14,404 bases of DNA from Rhodoferax sp. (lineage in GTDB: Bacteria; Pseudomonadota; Gammaproteobacteria; Burkholderiales; Burkholderiaceae_C): assembly GCA_017880985.1 (NCBI GenBank), contig JADGRK010000024.1, positions 1-14,404 of the forward strand. Reading direction: 5' to 3'. A program made the position numbers and the translations under genes. The notes beneath the pieces are model-generated. The model was given only the letters and a program-made list of their open reading frames with translations, searched no databases and was not told where the DNA came from. The stretch's first letter is position 1; each line of letters starts with the position of its first letter. Shown here piece by piece: positions 1-6,509 of this stretch.

Positions 1-1166
1 TTCTTGCTCTTGATAGAGCGTTCCATCGACTTGATGATGGCATCAGCCGCTTCAAACCAGCCCATGTGGCGCAACATCATTTCTGCCGACAATATTTCAG
101 AACCCGGGTTCACGTAATCTTTACCGGCGTACTTGGGTGCGGTGCCGTGGGTGGCCTCAAAGCAGGCCACCGAATCTGACAGGTTAGCTCCGGCCGCAAT
201 ACCGATGCCACCCACTTGAGCCGCCAGTGCGTCAGAAATATAGTCGCCGTTCAGGTTCAATGTCGCGATCACACTGTATTCAGCCGGGCGCAACAAAATT
301 TGTTGCAGGAAGGCATCCGCAATGCAGTCTTTTACGATGATCTCTTTGCCCGTTTTGGGGCTCTTGAATTTGCACCAGGGTCCGCCGTCAATCAGTTCGG
401 CACCAAACTCTTTTTGCGCCAGGGCATAGCCCCAGTCACGGAAAGCACCTTCGGTGAATTTCATGATGTTGCCCTTGTGCACCAGCGTGACATTGGGCTT
501 GTCATTGTCAATGGCGTACTGGATCGCCTTGCGCACCAAGCGCTGAGTACCTTCACGGGATACCGGCTTGATGCCGATGCCACACTCATTCGGAAAGCGG
601 ATTTTCGCCACACCCATTTCGTCCTGCAAGAACTTGATGAGTTTTTTTGCCTTGGGCGACTCGGCTTCAAATTCGATGCCGCAGTAGATGTCTTCGGTGT
701 TTTCGCGAAAGATCACCATATTGGTTTTTTCCGGCTCTTTGACCGGGCTGGGCACGCCTTCAAAATACTGGATCGGGCGCAGGCAGACATACAGATCAAG
801 TTCCTGACGCATAAACACGTTGAGCGAGCGAATACCGCCACCGATTGGAGTTGTCAGTGGGCCTTTGATGGACACCACATAGTCACGCAACGCATCCAGC
901 GTTTCAGTTGGAAACCAGACATCCGGTCCGTACACTTTGGTCGCTTTTTCACCCGCATAGACTTCCATCCAGTGGATCTTCTTCTTGCCACCGTAGGCTT
1001 TGGCCACTGCTGCATCAACCACCTTGATCATCACGGGCGTGATGTCAAGACCTGTACCGTCGCCCTCAATGAACGGGATGATGGGTTGATCAGGCACGTT
1101 CAATGAAAAGTCTGCATTGACGCTAATTTTTTGACCTGCTGAAGGCACCTTGATGTGCTTGTACAT
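1..1166 (-). CDS. icd: NADP-dependent isocitrate dehydrogenase (3' end outside window)
   Basis: Oxidative decarboxylation of isocitrate to 2-oxoglutarate in the TCA cycle, cytosolic, producing NADPH. The reverse strand reads from ATG at 1166 as MYKHIKVPSAGQKIS for 388 codons without a stop; the family is about 415-420 residues, so roughly 30 C-terminal residues lie beyond base 1. Visible landmarks are the substrate loop GGGIRSLNV near residues 109-117, whose Ser114 matches the regulatory phospho-serine (Ser113) of the E. coli enzyme, and the cofactor segment ATHGTAPKYAG followed by VNPGS, where the Lys-Tyr pair is typical of NADP rather than NAD enzymes. A GGAG Shine-Dalgarno (1177-1180) lies 10 bases upstream of the start. 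The gene is divergent from the Ala/Lys-rich gene. Identification is secure; control by phosphorylation is only an inference from the conserved serine. Confidence 0.96.
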   Translation of the reverse strand, partial: MYKHIKVPSAGQKISVNADFSLNVPDQPIIPFIEGDGTGLDITPVMIKVVDAAVAKAYGGKKKIHWMEVYAGEKATKVYGPDVWFPTETLDALRDYVVSIKGPLTTPIGGGIRSLNVFMRQELDLYVCLRPIQYFEGVPSPVKEPEKTNMVIFRENTEDIYCGIEFEAESPKAKKLIKFLQDEMGVAKIRFPNECGIGIKPVSREGTQRLVRKAIQYAIDNDKPNVTLVHKGNIMKFTEGAFRDWGYALAQKEFGAELIDGGPWCKFKSPKTGKEIIVKDCIADAFLQQILLRPAEYSVIATLNLNGDYISDALAAQVGGIGIAAGANLSDSVACFEATHGTAPKYAGKDYVNPGSEILSAEMMLRHMGWFEAADAIIKSMERSIKSK

Positions 1167-1329
1167 GTGGTTAATTCTCCGTTGATTGTTTCAGTTTGAG
1201 GAATTTTTGATACCAAAACCACCCGAAAAATCTTGTCTTAAGGGTGATCTGGAGGCGTTTTTGAATTTTAGTCCGAAAAAATTACTGTTTTCTGTCAACC
1301 TGTGCCAAACCAGGCCCGTTACGGACCTA

Positions 1330-1369
1330 CCCTCCAAAGTATGGAGGGAAATTTTTGAAATAACGTTAT
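1330..1369 (+). promoter_or_regulatory. structured 5' leader of the Ala/Lys-rich gene
   Basis: The leader holds a perfect 7-bp inverted repeat, CCCTCCA (1330-1336) and TGGAGGG (1342-1348), around the loop AAGTA. A perfect 10-bp palindrome ATAACGTTAT (1360-1369) follows, just before the AAGGAA ribosome binding site at 1373-1378. The right arm of the hairpin contains a GGAGGG sequence that looks like a strong Shine-Dalgarno but precedes only a TTG-AAA-TAA triplet run. The hairpin could act in RNA stability or attenuation and the palindrome could be an operator; both roles are inference. I see no convincing -35/-10 pair for this gene. Confidence 0.4.
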
Positions 1370-1385
1370 CTCAAGGAAATTGAAA

Positions 1386-1727
1386 ATGAACAAACTTCTC
1401 GCCGTTTTGGTTGCTGGTCTCTTCGCTGCTGGTGCTTTCGCCGCTACTCCCGCTCCCGCCAAAGCTGCTTCAAAGACAGAAGCTGCTGTAGCAGGTACCG
1501 CTACTGCTACTCCTGCTGTAGCTGACGCTTCGGCACCGGCCAAGGTTGACAAGAAAGCCGCCGCTGCTGCCAAGAAGGCCGCTGCTGCTGAAAAGAAGGC
1601 CGCCAAGAAGGCCGCTGCTGCTGAAAAAGCCGCTGCCAAAAAGGCTGCTGCTGCTGAAAAAGCCGCTGCCAAGAAGGCCGCTGCCGCTGCAAAAGCTCCT
1701 GCCGACAAAGCTTCTGCTGCCCAATAA
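1386..1727 (+). CDS. exported Ala/Lys-rich hendecad-repeat protein, function unknown
   Basis: A 113-residue protein starting at ATG 1386, chosen because AAGGAA at 1373-1378 gives normal spacing; the in-frame TTG two codons earlier is less likely. Residues 1-19 (MNKLLAVLVAGLFAAGAFA) form a textbook signal peptide with an AFA cleavage site. The mature part opens with a low-complexity Ala/Pro/Thr region and then consists of 11-residue units of the type KKAAAAEKAAA, four in tandem after a partial one, ending in KASAAQ. This predicts a long, highly basic, uninterrupted alpha helix outside the cytoplasm, with no catalytic domain. It resembles H1-like Ala/Lys repeat proteins in composition only. Possible roles such as binding cell-wall polymers, lipopolysaccharide or nucleic acid are guesses. 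It is probably monocistronic because a strong terminator follows directly. Confidence 0.85.
   Translation: MNKLLAVLVAGLFAAGAFAATPAPAKAASKTEAAVAGTATATPAVADASAPAKVDKKAAAAAKKAAAAEKKAAKKAAAAEKAAAKKAAAAEKAAAKKAAAAAKAPADKASAAQ
1572..1703 (+). repeat. four tandem 33-bp units coding 11-residue repeats
   Basis: Units lie at 1572-1604, 1605-1637, 1638-1670 and 1671-1703, each coding KKAAAA(E/A)K followed by three small or basic residues, with a 7-codon partial unit before them (1551-1571). Units two and three are identical in protein and nearly so in DNA, differing at synonymous AAG/AAA and GCC/GCT positions. An 11-residue period equals three helical turns, as in hendecad coiled coils. Near-identical DNA repeats of this kind can change copy number by slippage or recombination. 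Confidence 0.85.
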
Positions 1728-1762
1728 TAGAAGCCAAGAAGTAATTCTTGACAACTTGATTG

Positions 1763-1790
1763 AAATGCCCGCTTAGGCGGGCATTTTTTA
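1763..1790 (+). terminator. Rho-independent terminator of the Ala/Lys-rich gene
   Basis: A perfect 10-bp stem, 1763-1772 (AAATGCCCGC) with 1777-1786 (GCGGGCATTT), encloses the loop TTAG; the run of six T at 1784-1789 supplies the U-tract. It lies 36 bases after the stop codon at 1725-1727. Confidence 0.93.
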
Positions 1791-1837
1791 TGCCTGAATC
1801 CCTTCCACAGTTTGTATTGTCGAGTCAAAACTGAATC

Positions 1838-2290
1838 ATGAAAACGACTGCAATTGGACTTCTCGGGTTGATCGCCTTGATGGGCAATATGGCCGCTGCG
1901 CAAAACACCCCGCAGATGGGGCTGCCCCACATCAAACTCTCCGCCGGTATTCATTTGATCGACACCCAGGTCGCCGCATCCCCCGAGCAACGATCTACCG
2001 GATTGATGTTCCGCAAGGACATGCCACAGTCAGAAGGCATGTTGTTTGTCTTTGAGGAAGCATCACAACAATGCTTCTGGATGAAAAACACCCTGTTGCC
2101 GCTGACCGCCGCCTTCGTGGCGGACGATGGCAGAATTGTCAATCTGGCCGATATGCAGCCACAGACTACCGAATCACACTGCTCAACGCAGCCAGTCCGT
2201 TACGTCTTGGAAATGAACCAGGGCTGGTTCAGAAAAAAAGGCATCAAGGCCGGTTTCAAGCTCGGCGGGAAGCCGTTCGAGTTGAAATAA
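1838..2290 (+). CDS. exported DUF192 family protein
   Basis: A 150-residue protein. Residues 1-21 form a signal peptide (hydrophobic core GLLGLIALMGNMAAA, likely cut before Gln22), so the protein should be periplasmic. The rest is one DUF192 domain of normal length, with the family landmarks STGLMFR (53-59), GMLFVF (67-72), FWMKNTLLPL (80-89) and YVLEMNQGWF (122-131). The biochemical role of DUF192 is not established, to my knowledge. The start is the first ATG in frame; no strong ribosome binding site is visible. It follows the terminator at 1763-1790, so it probably has its own promoter, though I see no clear one in the short gap. It converges on phaB, with only 23 bases between the two stop codons and no terminator hairpin there. 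Confidence 0.9.
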   Translation: MKTTAIGLLGLIALMGNMAAAQNTPQMGLPHIKLSAGIHLIDTQVAASPEQRSTGLMFRKDMPQSEGMLFVFEEASQQCFWMKNTLLPLTAAFVADDGRIVNLADMQPQTTESHCSTQPVRYVLEMNQGWFRKKGIKAGFKLGGKPFELK

Positions 2291-2313
2291 AGCCCTGACA
2301 CCTTGCCTGATTG

Positions 2314-3051
2314 CTAGCCCATGTGCAGGCCGCCGTTCACCGAGAAATCAGCGCCGGTTGAGTAGCCCCCCTCAGGCGATGCGATCCACGCGATGATCGA
2401 AGCGATCTCGCTCGGTTCACCCAGACGTTTGACCGGCACGGTGGCAATGATCTTGTCGAGCACATCCTGCCGAATGGCCTTGACCATGTCGGTTCCAATG
2501 TAACCCGGGCTGACGGTGTTGACCGTCACACCCTTGGTGGCCAGTTCCTGCGCCAGTGCCATGGTGAAGCCGTGCATACCCGCCTTGGCAGCAGAATAGT
2601 TGGTCTGGCCGGCCTGGCCTTTGGCGCCATTCACGGATGAGATGTTGATGATGCGGCCCCAACCTTTTTCAACCATATCGGCCACCACCTGCTTGGTGAC
2701 ATTGAACATGGAGTTGAGGTTGGTTTCGATCACGGCGTCCCAGTCTTCACGCGTCATCTTGATGAACATGCGGTCACGCGTGATACCGGCATTATTCACC
2801 AGCACATCAATGCTGCCATGTTCTGCCTTGGCCTTGCTGAAGGCTTCAACGGTGGAATCCCAGTCACCGACGTTGCCCATCGAAGCATAGAACATGAAGC
2901 CCAGTGCTTTCTGCTCGGCCAGCCACTTGCCATAGTCACGGACAGGGCCACAACCGGCGATGACCTTGAAACCTTCCTTGTGCAGGCGTTGGCAAATGGC
3001 GGTACCGATGCCGCCCATGCCGCCGGTGACGTAAGCTATTTTTTGACTCAT
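2314..3051 (-). CDS. phaB: acetoacetyl-CoA reductase
   Basis: Reduces acetoacetyl-CoA to (R)-3-hydroxybutyryl-CoA, classically with NADPH, as the second step of polyhydroxybutyrate synthesis in the cytosol. It is a 245-residue short-chain dehydrogenase. Residues 9-15 (TGGMGGI) are the glycine-rich dinucleotide-binding turn, NNAG is at 86-89, and the catalytic set is Ser139, Tyr152 and Lys156 in NISSVNG and NYSAAKAG. The length and the segment GQTNYSAAK closely match Ralstonia/Cupriavidus PhaB, so this is PhaB rather than FabG. The ATG at 3051 has a clear GGAG Shine-Dalgarno. It is the last gene of phaCAB, 59 bases after phaA. Confidence 0.96.
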   Translation of the reverse strand: MSQKIAYVTGGMGGIGTAICQRLHKEGFKVIAGCGPVRDYGKWLAEQKALGFMFYASMGNVGDWDSTVEAFSKAKAEHGSIDVLVNNAGITRDRMFIKMTREDWDAVIETNLNSMFNVTKQVVADMVEKGWGRIINISSVNGAKGQAGQTNYSAAKAGMHGFTMALAQELATKGVTVNTVSPGYIGTDMVKAIRQDVLDKIIATVPVKRLGEPSEIASIIAWIASPEGGYSTGADFSVNGGLHMG

Positions 3052-3110
3052 AAATTCTCCTCTGTGTTAATTCCAGGACCCTGCGGCACAGGTTAATTAT
3101 GCCCGCTATA

Positions 3111-4289
3111 TCAACGCTCAATCGTCAGCGCCACGCCCATGCCGCCACCAATGCACAAGCTGGCAATACCTTTCTTGACATCCCGGCGTTGCATTTCATG
3201 CAGCAGCGTAACCAAAATGCGGCAACCCGACGCGCCCACCGGGTGCCCAATGGCAATGGCACCGCCATTGACGTTGAGTTTGGAAGTGTCCCAGCCCATT
3301 TGCTGATTGACCGCGCAGGCTTGCGCCGCAAAAGCTTCGTTGATCTCCATCAGATCGAGGTCGGCTGCTTTCCAGCCCGCGCGCGCCAGCGCCTTGCGCG
3401 AAGCCGGCACCGGGCCCATGCCCATGATGGCCGGATCCACACCACTGGTAGCAAAGCTGGCGATGCGGCCCAGCGGCTTGAGACCCAGCGCAGCAGCCTT
3501 TTTAGCCGTCATCACCATCACCGCAGCAGCGCCATCGTTGATGCCGGAGGCATTGCCTGCGGTGACGCTACCAGCCTTGTCAAAGGCGGGGCGCAAACCA
3601 GCCAGAGCGGCGGCATTGGTCTTGCGATTCAGGAACTCGTCGCTGTCAAACACAATCGGATCGCCCTTTTTTTGGGCAATACTGAGCGCCACGATTTCGT
3701 CCTTGAATTTGCCAGCGTCCTGCGCAGCGGCGGCTTTTTGCTGGCTACCCAGGGCCAGCGCATCCTGCATTTCGCGCGTGATGCCGTATTTCTTGTTGAC
3801 ATTCTCAGCCGTGATGCCCATGTGGACCTGATTGTAAACGTCCCATAGCCCATCGACGATCATGGAGACGATCATCTTCCAGTCGCCCATGCGCATGCCA
3901 TCGCGCGAGCCCAGCAAAACGTGAGGCGACGCACTCATGTTTTCCTGTCCACCGGCAATCACAATATCGCTATCGCCATAAGCCACCGCCTGCGCCGCCA
4001 GCATCACGGCTTTCAGACCGGAGCCGCAAACACAATTCACAGTCAGTGCCGGGGTTTCGATTGGCAAGCCACTCTTGATCAACGACTGGCGCGCCGGGTT
4101 CTGACCGGAACCGGCCGCCAGCACCTGACCCAGGATCACTTCCCCAATCTGGTCCGCGCCCAAGCCGGTGCGAGCCAGTAAAGCCTTGATGACGGCTGCA
4201 CCGAGCTCAGGGGCCGGTGTCTTGGCCAGTGAGCCACCAAATTTGCCCACCGCCGTGCGCGCTGCCGAAACGATAACAATGTCTTCCAT
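3111..4289 (-). CDS. phaA: acetyl-CoA acetyltransferase (beta-ketothiolase)
   Basis: Condenses two acetyl-CoA into acetoacetyl-CoA, the first step of polyhydroxybutyrate synthesis. The 392-residue length is exact for biosynthetic thiolases. The start is the ATG at 4289 (MEDIVIVSAARTAVGKFGG), preceded by an AAGGAAA Shine-Dalgarno at 4294-4300; an in-frame extension to 4322 exists but has no family support. The catalytic residues are all present: Cys88 in NCVCGSGLKA, His349 in GHPVGASG, and Cys379 in CIGGGMGVA. It lies 83 bases downstream of phaC and 59 upstream of phaB on the same strand, as in the classical phaCAB operon. The gap to phaC contains the 18-base repeat described separately. Confidence 0.97.
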   Translation of the reverse strand: MEDIVIVSAARTAVGKFGGSLAKTPAPELGAAVIKALLARTGLGADQIGEVILGQVLAAGSGQNPARQSLIKSGLPIETPALTVNCVCGSGLKAVMLAAQAVAYGDSDIVIAGGQENMSASPHVLLGSRDGMRMGDWKMIVSMIVDGLWDVYNQVHMGITAENVNKKYGITREMQDALALGSQQKAAAAQDAGKFKDEIVALSIAQKKGDPIVFDSDEFLNRKTNAAALAGLRPAFDKAGSVTAGNASGINDGAAAVMVMTAKKAAALGLKPLGRIASFATSGVDPAIMGMGPVPASRKALARAGWKAADLDLMEINEAFAAQACAVNQQMGWDTSKLNVNGGAIAIGHPVGASGCRILVTLLHEMQRRDVKKGIASLCIGGGMGVALTIER

Positions 4290-4344
4290 CTTGTTTCCTT
4301 GGTAAAAAATTCGCGGGACCAACCGCAGTTAGACGAAGTGAACC

Positions 4345-4362
4345 AGCTCTGTCCTCAACTGA
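4345..4362 (-). repeat. 18-base intercistronic repeat, copy 1 (phaC-phaA gap)
   Basis: The plus-strand sequence AGCTCTGTCCTCAACTGA occurs identically here and at 13958-13975. Read on the gene strand, this copy begins 10 bases after the phaC stop codon. Around it CAGTT (from 4326) and AACTG (to 4361) could pair, with an inner GAC/GTC pairing, giving an imperfect hairpin. Function is unknown; it may be a dispersed extragenic element or an mRNA processing signal. Confidence 0.6.
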
Positions 4363-4372
4363 CAAAAAGTAA

Positions 4373-6106
4373 CTAGGCTTTTGCCTTCACGTAACGTCCG
4401 GGCGCAGCTTCAATCGCCTTGCATTTGCCTTTGCCATAAGTCTTGGGCGCAGGAATTTGCTTGCCGGCATGGGTACCGAGCCAGTGCGACCAATCGCTCC
4501 ACCAGCTTCCCGGCAGTTCGGTGGCGCCCGCCAGCCATTGGGCATGGGTTTTGGGAAATTTGCCATCTTCCCGAAGCCAGTGACTGCGTTTGTTTTTGGC
4601 CGGTGGGTTGATCACCCCCGCAATGTGACCCGAGGCCCCCATCACAAAGCGTTTTTTTCCGGGCAAGACCTGGGTTGAGGCGTAAGCGCCACCGATTGGC
4701 ACAATGTGATCTTCACGCGAACCATAGATGTACACCGGCAGGTCCACTTTGCCCAAATCGACCTTCTCGCCACACACCACGGCCTGACCCGGCTTGACCA
4801 ATTTGTTTTCCAGGTAAGTATTGCGCAAGTACCAGGCGTAAAACGGCCCAGGCAGGTTGGTGGAATCGCTATTCCAGTACAGCAGGTCAAACGGCGGCGG
4901 GGTTTCGCCTTTGAGGTAGTTGCCGACCACATAATTCCATACCAGGTCGTTGGGGCGCAAAAAGCTGAAGGTACTGGAGAGGTCCTTGCCCTTCATCAGA
5001 CCGCCCTGGCCCATTTCCTGTTCGCGGTACTTGACGAAGGCTTCATCGATAAAGACATCCAGAATGCCGCTGTCAGTGAAATCCAGCAGCGACGTCAGGA
5101 AAGTGACACTCGCGACCGGTTTCTGGCCGCGCGCCGCCAGCACCGCCAGTGCCGTGCCCAGGATCGTGCCGCCGACGCAAAAGCCCAGGGCATTGATGGT
5201 CTTGACGCCCGTGATATCTTGCGTTACAGCGATTGCTTTGATCGCTGCGTGCTCGACGTAGTCGTCCCAGGTTTTGTCAGCCAGTGACTGATCCGGATTG
5301 CGCCAGCTCACCACAAAAGTGCGGTGACCTTGCGCCACTGCATAGCGGATCAAGGAATTTTCGGGCTGCAGATCCAGGATATAGAACTTGTTGATGCACG
5401 GGGGAATGAGCAGGAGTGGCTTCTCATACACCTTGGCTGTCAATGGCTTGTATTCGATCAACTGGAACAGATCGTTTTCAAACACCACCGCACCCTCGGT
5501 GGTAGCGACGTTTTTTCCGACCTCAAAAATGCTTTCATCGGTCATCGACACATGGCCCTGGCGCAGGTCATGAATCAGGTTGGTCATGCCTTTGGCAATG
5601 CTCTCGCCCTGGGTCTCAATCGCCTTCTTCTGCGCCTCGGCATTAAAGGCCAGAAAGTTGCTTGGTGCAGCGGCGGCGGTCATTTGCTCGACCGTGAACC
5701 GGATGCGGGCGCGGGTCTTGGCATCGGCCTCAACAGCGTCGGCCAGGCCCATCAGGGCGCGCGCATTGAGCAAGTAGGCGGCGGCCGAAAAGGCCGCCAA
5801 TGGATTGGTTTCCCAAGCCTTGCCTTCAAAGCGCTTATCCTTCACTTGCGTGGTACCGTGCATGCTTTGCGCCCAGAGCCCTGCCGCATCTTTCAGATAC
5901 TGTTGCTGCAATCGCTGCAACTTCTCAGGTGAAAAATTGATTGCGGGTGGCTTCGCCGCAGGGCTGGCCACTGCGGCACCTGCGGCACCTGCGGCGCCCA
6001 GATCCATGTTCTGAAAGGACTGAAAGGCGCTCGCCCAACTCTCACTCAAAACTTGTTGAAACTGTTGCACCGACTGCGCCCACAATTCAGGAGAATCCTG
6101 TTCCAT
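4373..6106 (-). CDS. phaC: class I polyhydroxyalkanoate synthase
   Basis: Polymerises (R)-3-hydroxyacyl-CoA into PHA on the granule surface. It has 577 residues, within the class I range, with an N-terminal PhaC_N-type domain (about 100-270) and an alpha/beta-hydrolase-fold catalytic domain. The lipase-like box is GFCVGG with nucleophile Cys310; the other triad members are Asp466 in SREDHIVP and His494 in ASGHIAGV, matching Cys319/Asp480/His508 of the Cupriavidus enzyme. Residues 36-54 form an Ala/Gly/Pro linker encoded partly by a 9-bp tandem repeat. The ATG at 6106 has AGGAT upstream (about 6112-6116). It is the first gene of phaCAB. In Burkholderiales pgeF often lies just upstream of phaC; here a divergent small gene lies between them. 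Confidence 0.97.
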   Translation of the reverse strand: MEQDSPELWAQSVQQFQQVLSESWASAFQSFQNMDLGAAGAAGAAVASPAAKPPAINFSPEKLQRLQQQYLKDAAGLWAQSMHGTTQVKDKRFEGKAWETNPLAAFSAAAYLLNARALMGLADAVEADAKTRARIRFTVEQMTAAAAPSNFLAFNAEAQKKAIETQGESIAKGMTNLIHDLRQGHVSMTDESIFEVGKNVATTEGAVVFENDLFQLIEYKPLTAKVYEKPLLLIPPCINKFYILDLQPENSLIRYAVAQGHRTFVVSWRNPDQSLADKTWDDYVEHAAIKAIAVTQDITGVKTINALGFCVGGTILGTALAVLAARGQKPVASVTFLTSLLDFTDSGILDVFIDEAFVKYREQEMGQGGLMKGKDLSSTFSFLRPNDLVWNYVVGNYLKGETPPPFDLLYWNSDSTNLPGPFYAWYLRNTYLENKLVKPGQAVVCGEKVDLGKVDLPVYIYGSREDHIVPIGGAYASTQVLPGKKRFVMGASGHIAGVINPPAKNKRSHWLREDGKFPKTHAQWLAGATELPGSWWSDWSHWLGTHAGKQIPAPKTYGKGKCKAIEAAPGRYVKAKA

Positions 6107-6135
6107 GCTACATCCTGTCTACATTTGTACATTTT

Positions 6136-6149
6136 CGCAAGTTCTTGCG
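6136..6149. promoter_or_regulatory. inverted repeat in the phaC / small membrane protein divergent region
   Basis: CGCAAG (6136-6141), spacer TT, CTTGCG (6144-6149) is a perfect 6-bp inverted repeat about 30 bases upstream of the phaC start, inside the 106-base divergent intergenic region. Its position suits an operator for phaC. PhaR-type repressors are known to bind TGC/GCA-containing repeats near pha genes, but whether one binds here is inference. I could not assign a convincing -35/-10 pair to either divergent gene. Confidence 0.35.
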
Positions 6150-6212
6150 TGCCTCAGGCTTGGCACTTCGAGAACCTGACAGTTCCCTAAGCCCATATTA
6201 ACTTACTCGTCT

Positions 6213-6509
6213 ATGTACCTCGTCCCGATCGCCTGGTTGTATATTGTCCTGATGATGGCGGTTGCCGAAGCGACCCATCCAACCGGTACCGTGCTGGGCG
6301 CCGTCATCACCTTTGTGCTTTATGGTTTGGGGCCGGTCGCGCTGCTGGTTTACCTCATCGGTGCGCCCGCCCGGCGCCGTGCCATCAAGACCGCCCAAGC
6401 CGCAGAGTTGTCAAAGTTGACCCAGCTTTCCAAGGGCGATTCAGTCGAGCCAGATGCAAGCCGCCATGCGCCCGCTGACCCGATCCCGGCGGTGCGAAAA
6501 GAAGCGTGA
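6213..6509 (+). CDS. small two-helix membrane protein, function unknown
   Basis: A 98-residue protein with two predicted transmembrane segments (about residues 3-19 and 26-50), a basic stop-transfer stretch APARRRAIKTAQ (51-62), and a polar, Pro-rich cytoplasmic tail. The hairpin-plus-tail design and the phrase YLIGAPARRRA resemble a conserved hypothetical I remember from Burkholderiales near phaC; that recollection is unverified. It is divergent from phaC. Its last 69 bases (6441-6509) lie antisense to the 3' end of pgeF, so the two mRNAs overlap tail to tail. The poorly conserved-looking tail probably tolerates this overlap. No catalytic motif is visible, and no strong Shine-Dalgarno precedes the ATG. 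Confidence 0.75.
   Translation: MYLVPIAWLYIVLMMAVAEATHPTGTVLGAVITFVLYGLGPVALLVYLIGAPARRRAIKTAQAAELSKLTQLSKGDSVEPDASRHAPADPIPAVRKEA

Noticed and set aside
216..1106. Long open frame on the plus strand opposite icd
   Set aside because: It is an antisense shadow of a clearly recognisable icd; the protein has no recognisable motifs.
1265..1298. Perfect TTGACA and a TAAAAT on the minus strand as an icd promoter
   Set aside because: The spacing is about 22 bases, too long for sigma-70, and the -35 correctly placed for TAAAAT is poor.
1386..1727. Ala/Lys-rich protein as a PHA granule/nucleoid linker (PhaM- or PhaF-like) tied to the nearby phaCAB operon
   Set aside because: The signal peptide argues for export, it lacks a phasin-like domain, and it is a separate transcription unit on the other strand.
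1319..1990. 223-codon Ala-rich open frame on the minus strand
   Set aside because: It mirrors the GCT/GCC-rich repeat gene and runs through its terminator and into the DUF192 gene; both plus-strand genes have better signals.
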